From NCBI RefSeq assembly GCF_000829035.1, contig NZ_AP012541.1, positions 1,736,001 to 1,800,000 on the forward strand: a DNA stretch of 64,000 bases. Direction: 5' to 3'. How positions within the stretch are numbered: the first letter of the stretch is position 1; every line of letters begins with the position of its first letter. The notes beneath the pieces were generated by a model, which was not told the DNA's origin, made no database searches, and worked only from the letters and a program-made list of their open reading frames with translations. Origin of the DNA: Lacticaseibacillus paracasei subsp. paracasei. GTDB taxonomy: Bacteria > Bacillota > Bacilli > Lactobacillales > Lactobacillaceae. The position numbers and the translations under genes were made by a program. Positions 57,803 through 64,000 of the stretch are shown here, in pieces.

Positions 57803-57867
57803 CAAGCATATGCTGAGATAAACCGTTTCAGTTTATCACAGTCGTTCAGATGACGCACTGATATAAT

Positions 57868-57925
57868 AAGAGCGTGAGCCAACCCGGTTACACCGACTTT
57901 TGGGTTGGCGATCGCCTAAAAACGC
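57868..57925. repeat. Short degenerate hairpin element
   Basis: AAGAGCGTGAGCCAACCC with GGGTTGGC forming an 8-bp stem (57878-57885 with 57902-57909) and a TAAAAACGCT tail. The ends match the family but the body is mostly missing. It follows directly on a TATAAT at 57862-57867. Confidence 0.55.
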
Positions 57926-58026
57926 TACTCATCTCCGTTTACTAAATAGATTGTATGCGATTGTTCCCCAAAGCAACAACCATCTTGACCAATCCTTAAT
58001 GAATCATTTCGAAAGAAGGCTACCTC

Positions 58027-58326
58027 ATGCGTGTCACCGATTTGCTGGCTTTACTAGCCGATCAAAATAAAAACGCCTCGGTGTTACTCGACACAAAGCC
58101 GACACCAAGTCGTTTTGACGATTTTAAGTTAACAACCGTTAATGATCAACCGCAACTGGTCTTTCAGCCTAATCCTGAGCGCAAAGCCGCATTGCGCGTT
58201 TGGGAATTGCAACTCTTACTGAACCAACCTGATTTACAGCAACGATTCGTTTATCTAGCTGATGTTGATGAACCGCGTGCGTTATTTGGATTTGTTAAAC
58301 GGCAAATTGGCTTGCTGCTCAATTGA
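58027..58326 (+). CDS. Hypothetical protein, 99 residues
   Basis: Not recognised. Soluble, with no Cys and no membrane segment (MRVTDLLALLADQNKNASVLL...). AAGAAGG lies 8 bp before the ATG. Its stop codon directly abuts the stop of the convergent TIM-barrel gene with no base between, so no separate terminator can exist between them. A TATAAT at 57862 is a possible but distant -10. Probably real, on ribosome binding site and codon use. Confidence 0.6.
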   Translation: MRVTDLLALLADQNKNASVLLDTKPTPSRFDDFKLTTVNDQPQLVFQPNPERKAALRVWELQLLLNQPDLQQRFVYLADVDEPRALFGFVKRQIGLLLN

Positions 58327-59163
58327 TTACGCTGGATGTTTGGTCGCAGCTAACCGTTTAGCAACGCTTTCCAAATAATGATGACTTTCAATCATTTCCC
58401 GACAATCAAACTGATCCTTTAAGCCAATTTCATAAATCCGACTCGCATCTTGATTCAATAGTGGCAAGACCCGCGCCCAATCAATCCGTCCGCGGCCAAG
58501 CGGTAAACTATCATGCGTTTGCCCCATGGAATCAACAAGATGATAGTGCCGAATCAGCGGCTTCAGATGCGCTAGGCTGGCCATGAGCCGATCATTATCG
58601 CCATGTAACACAATAAATGTATGACTGGTATCATAGGCTAAAGGTAAATGCCAGCGCAACAAACGGTCTTCAAAGGTGGGATCACCATATCGGAAAATCG
58701 GTGACATGGAATTTTCAAACACGACATGGCCCGGTGCTTCCTGAGCAAAAGCAATCATGCGCGCCAAGGCAATGTCTTGTGCTTTGCCCACATCTGTCCA
58801 GCCAGCATAATCACCAGGCGTGTCAACGCGGTATCCGCCGTGAATCAAAGCCGTGGCGTTAGCTTTTTTGGCAAAGTTCATGAGTTTAACCGAACTTGTC
58901 ATTAAAAAGTCATAGCGTGTAGGATACTTCGTCGGATTCATGGCAAGCTCATTACGCTGGCCGCGAAACCGCATCGGATGATGAAAAACCACCGTTGGCA
59001 CCTGACTCTGAACTAATGCTGCCATCTGTACAAAATGCGACCATCCAGCTTCGGTAAAATCATTTTCGGTGAGATGAAATTCGAATACATCAGGATGATA
59101 TTGCAGCCGATCACGAATCTGCCGCTCATCTGTACTAGCCTTTAAGCCTAATAGCATGTACAC
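58327..59163 (-). CDS. TIM-barrel sugar phosphate isomerase/epimerase or AP-endonuclease-like protein
   Basis: A 278-residue xylose-isomerase-like TIM barrel. Metal-ligand-type residues are seen in VVFHHPMRF near 60, ALIHGGYRVD near 107, VVFENSMSP (Glu) near 150, AYDTSHTF (Asp/His) near 182, RHYHLVDSMG near 215 and IYEIGLKDQ (Glu) near 250. This superfamily includes sugar epimerases and endonuclease IV, so the reaction is not settled. The start at 59163 follows AAGGAGGAAAAGTGT (the TAC ATG region); an internal ATG two codons on is also possible. Confidence 0.75.
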   Translation of the reverse strand: MYMLLGLKASTDERQIRDRLQYHPDVFEFHLTENDFTEAGWSHFVQMAALVQSQVPTVVFHHPMRFRGQRNELAMNPTKYPTRYDFLMTSSVKLMNFAKKANATALIHGGYRVDTPGDYAGWTDVGKAQDIALARMIAFAQEAPGHVVFENSMSPIFRYGDPTFEDRLLRWHLPLAYDTSHTFIVLHGDNDRLMASLAHLKPLIRHYHLVDSMGQTHDSLPLGRGRIDWARVLPLLNQDASRIYEIGLKDQFDCREMIESHHYLESVAKRLAATKHPA

Positions 59164-59304
59164 TTTTCCTCCTTAATTCAAAACCCGCTCATGATCCCAA
59201 AAATTGCTCATAAGAACGTTAAGCATCGCTGACCAAGGCTCTAAGCGGCTTCTGCTACGCTTTCGAAGCGCTCCTACTTGTACTTTCAAATTTCAGTTGT
59301 CTTT

Positions 59305-59868
59305 TTAACTTGGCAACCGGCGCATTAAACGTTTCAACTTTTTACGATCAATCAGCATCACACCCAAGTCATCGGCCAAGGCGATCGCCGAATCAGAAAA
59401 TTCGCTATTGGTGATCACCGCCGCTTCGTCGAGCTGGTAAAAATGATGGCCCGCCCAAACTTCCTGCACGGCCTTGTTGCCAACGAAACCTGTGTAACGC
59501 TTGCACTGAAAGCCAATCGTTTTACCTTTTTTGCGGGCAATAATGTCAATTCCTTGATCACCTGAAGCCTGCGTCAGTTGAATGTGATTAAACCCATTGC
59601 GCTTCAACAGATACGCGCAAAAAGATTCAAACTTTTCACCCTCCATGATATCGACAGTTTCCATTTTCAAATCACGAAAACGAAAATGATGATGATAAAG
59701 CATGATGGCATTGATCACAACAAAAAGACTGATGATTCCAAAACTAGCCGGATCACCATATTGCCGCAGTTGGCGGGGCAGAAAACTGCGGGCCCAAAAG
59801 CTGTAAGCGAGTCCCAAAATAAAGAGCCCCCACAACAGCTGATAGGCTTTTTTGAGTAACGTTCTCAT
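59305..59868 (-). CDS. Membrane-anchored Mrr-like restriction-endonuclease-fold protein
   Basis: A 187-residue protein. Two N-terminal membrane helices (about residues 9-27 and 43-60) are followed by a cytosolic Mrr_cat domain. GEKFESFCAYLLKRNGF supplies the Glu, and ASGDQGIDIIARKKGK with GFQCKRYTGFVGNKAVQEVW supplies the D...QxK nuclease core near 105-130. No partner methylase or specificity gene is adjacent, so classical restriction is unlikely. The ATG at 59868 follows GAGGGGTAGACCC. Function unknown; defence or DNA quality control is conjecture. Confidence 0.78.
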   Translation of the reverse strand: MRTLLKKAYQLLWGLFILGLAYSFWARSFLPRQLRQYGDPASFGIISLFVVINAIMLYHHHFRFRDLKMETVDIMEGEKFESFCAYLLKRNGFNHIQLTQASGDQGIDIIARKKGKTIGFQCKRYTGFVGNKAVQEVWAGHHFYQLDEAAVITNSEFSDSAIALADDLGVMLIDRKKLKRLMRRLPS

Positions 59869-59980
59869 GGGTCTACCCCTCTCTTTCCCTTTAAGCCTAG
59901 CAGATTCACCGCGTAATTGCATTGAATCTCTGCCAATTTTTCTGTACGCTTAAGGGATTGAGAGAGGAAGCGTTTTCGTC

Positions 59981-60799
59981 ATGCAACTAAGTGCCAAGAT
60001 CTTTGCCAAAGTCGGTAGCGAACGGATTACCCAGTATTCTTTAGTCAATGACCATCAGATGACGCTACGTTTTTTAACGTTTGGTGCTCGGGTTCAACAG
60101 GTTCGCCTGCCAAATGCTGCAGGTGACGATCCTAATCTGCTGCTCGGGTTCGTCACGCTGGAAGACTACTTACACCAACCCGGTTACCTAGGCTCCTTTA
60201 CCGGCCCTTTACAGGCAGCTGACGCTGAGCTAGCCCCGGGTTCATGGCAAAACTGGAATTGGGCGGTTAAAACCAGTCAAGAAACCGATCTAGCCATCAC
60301 ATTCACCCTAACATTACCTGAAAATGCTGACGGTCAGCCAGGCCAGCGAGAACTCAGTATTACCCACCGATTGACAAATGACAATTTGTGGCAGATTGAC
60401 ATGCAGGTGGCAACCACTGCCGACTTGAAAATACATCCCCGGCTCAATTTGCCTTGGCTGCTCACTGCCGACCCTGCCCAAACAATGCTTTCAGCCAAGT
60501 TGACTGCCGATGAACATGTTACCCCTGTCCCTAAAACTGCCCGCTGTGAGACTGCGCAACGCTATTCCCTTGCGGCCGCCGATTGGCAGTTGGCATATCT
60601 AAGCGATGCTTCATTCACGAGAATTGATTCTTACGCTGGCATCAACTCCGAAAATAATTTTAACGGTATTCTCGGCCAACCCAATGTAGCAGTCGGCTTT
60701 TCGCCGGAAATGAACCAAGACGCTCTGCCGTGGGTGTTGCCAGCCGGTGCAACTTGGCGGCATCATGCGGAATTTCACTTATCTAGCAACGCAAACTAA
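59981..60799 (+). CDS. Aldose 1-epimerase family protein
   Basis: A 272-residue galactose-mutarotase-fold protein, shorter than GalM (about 340). The His of the catalytic motif HxxxNL is kept in KIHPRLNLPWLL near 150 and the Glu in VAVGFSPEMNQDALPW near 247, but the usual first His region (GRxxNRI) is replaced (YLGSFTGPLQ). It may act on hexose phosphates or another sugar. The ATG at 59981 has GAGAGAGGAAG upstream. A strong bidirectional terminator follows. Confidence 0.8.
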   Translation: MQLSAKIFAKVGSERITQYSLVNDHQMTLRFLTFGARVQQVRLPNAAGDDPNLLLGFVTLEDYLHQPGYLGSFTGPLQAADAELAPGSWQNWNWAVKTSQETDLAITFTLTLPENADGQPGQRELSITHRLTNDNLWQIDMQVATTADLKIHPRLNLPWLLTADPAQTMLSAKLTADEHVTPVPKTARCETAQRYSLAAADWQLAYLSDASFTRIDSYAGINSENNFNGILGQPNVAVGFSPEMNQDALPWVLPAGATWRHHAEFHLSSNAN

Positions 60800-60844
60800 A
60801 AAGGTTTGACCCCACGGTATCTGTTGTGGGGTCAAACCTTTTTT
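60798..60844. terminator. Bidirectional terminator
   Basis: AAAAAGGTTTGACCCCAC and its exact complement with a 10-nt loop, between the convergent epimerase and M20 peptidase genes. Confidence 0.93.
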
Positions 60845-60858
60845 CCAATCATTGATGA

Positions 60859-61998
60859 TTAATAGTTCATAAAAACATCCTTGAAGACTTTAACACTGTC
60901 AAAGACGTCTTTTAAAGTGACGTATTCATCCGTCTCATGAGACGTTTCATTTCCCGGGCCATAAATAGCTAAATCAAGACCGTCATGATAGAACAACGCC
61001 GCATCCGTGATGCCGGTGCGATAGGCCACTTGACCACGATTCAGCCCCGCACGTTGACGGGCTGTCTGTACCAACTGAATCAAATCATTATCAGGTGAAG
61101 CCGCAGCTGCCCCTAAAACGGAATCAATTGACAGACTCAACCGAACACCCTTAGGCACTGTCGTTTTAGCTGCTTGTTTCAACGCCGCAATAAACGCATC
61201 ATTATCCGCAATCATGGTTGTCCGGATGTTACCGCGCAAATATGCGGACTCCGGAATCGAGTTGATCTGATTGCCACCATGGATAATATCAATATTATGC
61301 GTGGCATGACCAAGAATGGGGTCCTCTTTTGCCTGCAACGGCGCTGTTGCAGTTAGCGCTGCATTCGCAAATGCAAACAACCCATGAATGGCATTTGCCC
61401 CTAAATCTGGCCGAGACGAATGTGCTGCTTTCCCGTGCGCGGTCAATGTGTAATCAATAATACCGCGTTCAGCAGCGTCAACATTGCTATTGCCGGGTTC
61501 GGCCACAAGCAGTCCAGTTAAACGATCTCCGTAACCGGCGGCAGACAGTTGGCGTGCGCCGTCATTATCAACTTCTTCACCAACTGTCGCCATCAACTGA
61601 ATTCCATGATCCAATTTTTCATGGGCAGCTTGCTTGAATGCCACAACCGCTGCAGCCAGTCCAGACTTCATGTCAGTTGCACCACGACCGTACAACTTGC
61701 CATCTTCTACATGTGCTGAGAATGGTGGAAACTGCCATTTATTGACGTTCCCAGGGTCAACCACATCCATATGGCCATCCACACCGAGCCAGCGCTGGGC
61801 ATTAGGATTACCGATCGTCAGCACCAAATTATCACGACCGGGCGCATAACTGATGCGTTCCCGTTTAATCAATCCGGCTTTCAACTCAGGGGCTAAAAAG
61901 GTTTCAATCAGGTCTGCTACCTGACCTTCTTTTGCTGCCACACTTGGTATCTTTACCATGGCACTGAGTAAATCAACGACTTGTTCTTCTTCTGTCAA
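60859..61998 (-). CDS. M20 peptidase, ArgE/DapE family deacylase
   Basis: Zinc-dependent amidohydrolase, probably succinyl-diaminopimelate desuccinylase-like (lysine/DAP pathway). The 379-residue protein has GVDGHMDVVDPG near 70, LYGRGATDMKSGLAA near 100, MATVGEEVDNDGARQL near 134 with catalytic and ligand Glu residues, and GPGNETSHETDEYV near 350. The start is TTG at 61998 with GTGGAGG 7 bp upstream; upstream in-frame ATG 62064 lacks a ribosome binding site. It follows the ECF S-component gene on the same strand. Confidence 0.85.
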   Translation of the reverse strand: MTEEEQVVDLLSAMVKIPSVAAKEGQVADLIETFLAPELKAGLIKRERISYAPGRDNLVLTIGNPNAQRWLGVDGHMDVVDPGNVNKWQFPPFSAHVEDGKLYGRGATDMKSGLAAAVVAFKQAAHEKLDHGIQLMATVGEEVDNDGARQLSAAGYGDRLTGLLVAEPGNSNVDAAERGIIDYTLTAHGKAAHSSRPDLGANAIHGLFAFANAALTATAPLQAKEDPILGHATHNIDIIHGGNQINSIPESAYLRGNIRTTMIADNDAFIAALKQAAKTTVPKGVRLSLSIDSVLGAAAASPDNDLIQLVQTARQRAGLNRGQVAYRTGITDAALFYHDGLDLAIYGPGNETSHETDEYVTLKDVFDSVKVFKDVFMNY

Positions 61999-62076
61999 GA
62001 TAAGGCCTCCACTTATGATCGTTTGTATTCTGCTTTTGTTTGGCTTCGGACAGCCGCTCAGCACAACATTTAACGC

Positions 62077-62682
62077 TTATTTCCGTCTGAATCGTAATAA
62101 TGCATGACCCAAAATTGGCGTCACGATACCGCCCAACAAGGCCTCGGCTACGGCGTTAATCGCCAAAGCCGTCATCAATAACCATCCTAGGTTGGTCGCA
62201 TCCGCACCCGGCACAATTTGCGCTGCTTTACTGGCAAACATCAACCATGTAAACCCAATGACCAGCAAGGTGTTCGTCAAAGCACCGACAACACCGGCGA
62301 AAACCATTTTAACGGTTTGCGCTAACGGTGTTTGTTTTTTCTTGAACAATTGATGAAAAATAAATGCCGCCACCAAACCAACCATGACACGCGGCACGAT
62401 GGCGATAATCGGATTTCTAAACAGCAGCAGGGTCACTGGATCAGTCGCTGATGTATACGCCCGAATCAGACTGGTTAACCCCCATAATAAGCCAAGGCTG
62501 GCACCGCCGCCATAGCCTAATACAATACCACCAATGATGACAGTCAAATGAATCGTTGAAATCGCAGGCCAAGCCGGAAAAATCTGCACATATCCGAGCA
62601 TTGGAATATAAGCCTGAAGAATAATCAAAGCACCAAGAATACCAATAATCGCAATATTATAAGCTTTTCCGCGTTGCGTCAT
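62077..62682 (-). CDS. ECF transporter S-component, possibly pantothenate
   Basis: A 201-residue membrane protein with about six helices. The features YIPMLGYVQIFPAWPAISTIHLTV..., IIGGIVLGYGGGASLGLLWG and SLIRAYTSATDPVTLLLFRNP fit the PF12822 S-component family, whose members with this pattern include PanT; the vitamin is a guess. GGAGGTAGCAGCGC precedes the ATG. No riboswitch was recognised upstream. It depends on an EcfAA'T module encoded elsewhere. Confidence 0.78.
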   Translation of the reverse strand: MTQRGKAYNIAIIGILGALIILQAYIPMLGYVQIFPAWPAISTIHLTVIIGGIVLGYGGGASLGLLWGLTSLIRAYTSATDPVTLLLFRNPIIAIVPRVMVGLVAAFIFHQLFKKKQTPLAQTVKMVFAGVVGALTNTLLVIGFTWLMFASKAAQIVPGADATNLGWLLMTALAINAVAEALLGGIVTPILGHALLRFRRK

Positions 62683-62722
62683 GCGCTGCTACCTCCAAAT
62701 TGTCTAAGTTTGATTTTATCAA

Positions 62723-62728
62723 ATTATA
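62723..62728 (-). promoter_or_regulatory. Candidate -10 of the ECF S-component gene
   Basis: Perfect TATAAT on the minus strand, 41 bp before the start, preceded by GTG; the -35 is poor. Confidence 0.45.
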
Positions 62729-62910
62729 CACGTTCGAGGAAAGTGATGCTGGGAGGAAGACTTTTACCGGAAACGCTAGGGAAAAGGTTGGCTGTCAAAG
62801 AATTCCCGCGATGGCGTTGCACAAAACACGCTCCTAGTTGGAGGAGACTACACATAAAGACCTCATAAATAAATGACTGAAAATCGGTCATTGACTTATC
62901 CGCCGGTTTC
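62729..62910. other. Intergenic region before the tandem hairpin elements
   Basis: About 180 bp without a convincing gene. From about 62820 on it contains ACATAAAGACCTCA, an ATGAC/GTCAT hairpin and CTTATCCGCCGGTTTC, which look like an eroded further copy of the hairpin family. Confidence 0.4.
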
Positions 62911-63006
62911 TAAACACGTGAGCCAGCCCAGAAACTAACGTGTAAGGGCCTTGGTCGCAATGGCCATTGTGCGGCCATCCCACTTACACTACGGTTTCTA
63001 AACGCG
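62911..63006. repeat. Intergenic hairpin element, tandem copy a
   Basis: TAAACACGTGAGCCAGCCC at the left, CTTACAC...GGTTTCTAAACGCG at the right, with inner pairing GTGTAAG/CTTACAC and GGCC/GGCC blocks. It shares its right end with the next copy. Confidence 0.7.
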
Positions 63007-63119
63007 TTCGCCACCCCAGAAACCTGCCTGTAAGGACCTTGACCGCAATGGCCAAACCCAGGCCATCACGGTCAAGTCCGCTTACACTCCGGTTTCTAAC
63101 CGGGGTGGCGAACGCTCTT
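62999..63119. repeat. Intergenic hairpin element, tandem copy b
   Basis: TAAACGCGTTCGCCACCCC at one end and the complement of AAGAGCGTTCGCCACCCC at the other; inner pairs GTAAGGACCTTGACCG/CGGTCAAGTCCGCTTAC. Where other copies have TGAACAGCC in both arms, this one has TTCGCCACC in both. It lies just upstream of the tRNA-Leu promoter. Confidence 0.82.
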
Positions 63120-63131
63120 GAAAAATAAAGT

Positions 63132-63160
63132 TTGACTTTAAATCCCTAATTTCCTATAAT
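63132..63160 (+). promoter_or_regulatory. Promoter of tRNA-Leu
   Basis: -35 TTGACT (63132-63137), 17 bp, -10 TATAAT (63155-63160), 24 bp before the tRNA. Confidence 0.85.
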
Positions 63161-63183
63161 ATTTCTTGTGCTTAATTAGCCAT

Positions 63184-63269
63184 GCGGGCATGGCGGAATT
63201 GGTAGACGCGCAAGATTAAGGATCTTGTGAGCATTATTGCTCATGGAAGTTCGAGTCTTCTTGCCCGCA
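63184..63269 (+). tRNA. tRNA-Leu (anticodon AAG)
   Basis: An 86-nt class II tRNA. The acceptor stem GCGGGCA/TGCCCGC has discriminator A. The anticodon stem CAAGA/TCTTG encloses the loop TTAAGGA, giving anticodon AAG at 63218-63220. A long variable arm (GAGCATTATTGCTC) and a T arm with TTCGAGT complete it. CCA is not encoded. Reads CUU and, if A34 is edited to inosine, also CUC and CUA. Own promoter and terminator. Confidence 0.93.
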
Positions 63270-63273
63270 TCAC

Positions 63274-63317
63274 AAAAGACCCGACCAACAGGACATCTTG
63301 TTGGTCGGGTCTTTTTT
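63274..63317 (+). terminator. Terminator of tRNA-Leu
   Basis: AAAAGACCCGACCAACA and its exact complement with an 8-nt loop, then a T-run on the plus strand. Confidence 0.93.
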
Positions 63318-63409
63318 GCCACCTTAGATTTTCTAACTACCGGCAAGGCTCTCTAGCAGCTGTTTTAATCAATTATCATGTCACACAAGTCATTGAAAGG
63401 AGTTTCTCT

Positions 63410-63874
63410 ATGCTTCGCGAAGCTCAATTTATCGATCTCGGTGCCATTGTTCACCTCTATCAACAACTAACCGCTGAAATGGCGACGATGGCCCCTGAAA
63501 CTTATCGTCCATTAACTAGCGACAATCGTCAATATTTTGCCGACTACTTGCAAAATGACCTTGCTCGGCTTTTCGTGACCGAAACGGCTGGTACTTTAAG
63601 TGGGTTTGCACTTGTCGTTTTGGCTCGCACTGGCGACAATGCGGAATTTGTTCCGCAACATTTTGCCCAGCTGATCGATCTTTATGTGATCCCTGCGCAA
63701 CGGCATCAGGGATTGGCTAAACAGCTTATGGACGCGGTTACGGCTTTTGCCAAAAGCCATGATGCCACTTTCATTCAGTTAAACGTTTTGAATGCCAATC
63801 AGACTGCCCAACAAGTCTATGCCAAAGCTGGGTTTGAACCGGTAAGTCTGATTTTGCAAAAACCGCTTAACTAG
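63410..63874 (+). CDS. GNAT-family N-acetyltransferase
   Basis: A 154-residue single GNAT domain. LIDLYVIPAQRHQGLAKQLM near 87-106 is the beta-4 and acetyl-CoA loop (Q/RxxGxA), and QLNVLNANQTAQQVYAKAGF near 125-144 the end of the fold. The substrate is unknown. The ATG at 63410 follows AAAGGAGTTTCTCT; the open frame upstream runs through the tRNA and is not coding. Its stop overlaps the convergent SprT-like gene by 8 bp. Confidence 0.82.
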   Translation: MLREAQFIDLGAIVHLYQQLTAEMATMAPETYRPLTSDNRQYFADYLQNDLARLFVTETAGTLSGFALVVLARTGDNAEFVPQHFAQLIDLYVIPAQRHQGLAKQLMDAVTAFAKSHDATFIQLNVLNANQTAQQVYAKAGFEPVSLILQKPLN

Positions 63875-64000
63875 CCAACGTCTTTTGCAGGCGCAATTTA
63901 CCGCGACAGACACCACACGCGTACCGCCGAACATCAATGTGACGGCGACGAACGAATTGGCGACCGCAATGGGTGCATACATACACGTACTGATGGCCGT
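63867..64000 (-). CDS. SprT-like zinc protein, C-terminal fragment (continues past window)
   Basis: In the frame ending with TAA at 63869-63867 the last 43 residues contain YVCTHCGRQFVRRRHIDV and RRYACGVCRGKLRL. Two CxxC knuckles spaced like this form the C-terminal zinc ribbon of SprT-family proteins. The metalloprotease-like HExxH part would lie beyond the window. Only the fragment is seen, so the family call is moderate. Confidence 0.7.
   Translation of the reverse strand, partial: GHQYVYVCTHCGRQFVRRRHIDVRRYACGVCRGKLRLQKTLAS

Noticed and set aside
59164..59304. Possible hairpin-family copy upstream of the TIM-barrel gene
   Set aside because: Only isolated short similarities (AACGTTAAGC, AAGCGGCTTCTG); order and pairing of the family arms could not be followed.
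62674..62868. 64-residue plus-strand open frame starting in the ECF gene leader
   Set aside because: No ribosome binding site; overlaps the ECF promoter and degenerate repeat sequence, with atypical codon use.
63227..63409. Upstream extension of the GNAT reading frame through the tRNA
   Set aside because: It covers the tRNA-Leu and its terminator; the ATG at 63410 has a proper ribosome binding site and begins the GNAT fold.

Overview
The window is a contiguous piece of a low-to-mid GC Firmicutes chromosome and most closely resembles the Lacticaseibacillus casei/paracasei/rhamnosus group. The evidence is gene content (ClpE, MecA/Spx, the mevalonate pathway, pyruvate oxidase, phosphotransferase HPr/EI, ECF vitamin S-components), AGGAGG-type ribosome binding sites, frequent TTG/GTG starts and an ISL3-family insertion sequence. 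Almost everything is ordinary core genome. There is no prophage, CRISPR array or large island.

Layout. 1-4.1 kb: the end of a class 1A dihydroorotate dehydrogenase gene coupled to a membrane glycerophosphodiesterase gene, then mecA and spx. 4.3-5.6 kb: a metallo-beta-lactamase-fold hydrolase and an ABM/HmoB-like protein. 5.8-10.7 kb: a divergent Bce-type peptide-antibiotic module (ABC permease and ATPase against response regulator and kinase). 10.8-14.3 kb: nrdG and a copY-copB copper operon with two cop boxes. 14.4-25.9 kb: the complete purEKCSQLFMNHD operon on the minus strand, with a promoter and PurR-box-like sites in front of purE. 26.1-28.3 kb: a TPP-riboswitch-controlled thiT and a sugar transporter. 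28.6-30.6 kb: ptsHI. 31.0-33.8 kb: clpE with both a CIRCE and a CtsR operator, then a DUF1827 gene. 33.87-35.38 kb: an intact ISL3-family element with a perfect 8-bp target duplication. 35.4-46.7 kb: housekeeping genes (prfC, CNNM-type protein, AI-2E-family permease, DUF402, recX, Mga-like regulator, RlmD-type rRNA methylase, nucleoside deoxyribosyltransferase). 46.7-51.8 kb: a cellobiose-type PTS/6-phospho-beta-glucosidase operon with a GntR regulator. 52-57.7 kb: pyruvate oxidase and the upper mevalonate operon (thiolase, mvaA, mvaS). 58-64 kb: assorted genes, a membrane-anchored Mrr-like nuclease, an M20 peptidase, an ECF S-component, tRNA-Leu(AAG), a GNAT and the end of a SprT-like gene.

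The most unusual signal not explained by genes is a family of about eight intergenic hairpin elements (roughly 60-125 bp) sharing ends like AAGAGCGTGAACAGCCGCG and TGAAACGCGTTCACAGCCGC. The two arms change together between copies. One copy supplies the stop codon of the rRNA methylase gene, one sits inside the pur operon and one abuts the ribosome binding site of the thiolase gene. Other leads are the tandem palindromic operators of the PTS operon, the start-codon-sequestering inverted repeat of the IS, the CIRCE-plus-CtsR promoter of clpE and the A34 leucine tRNA.
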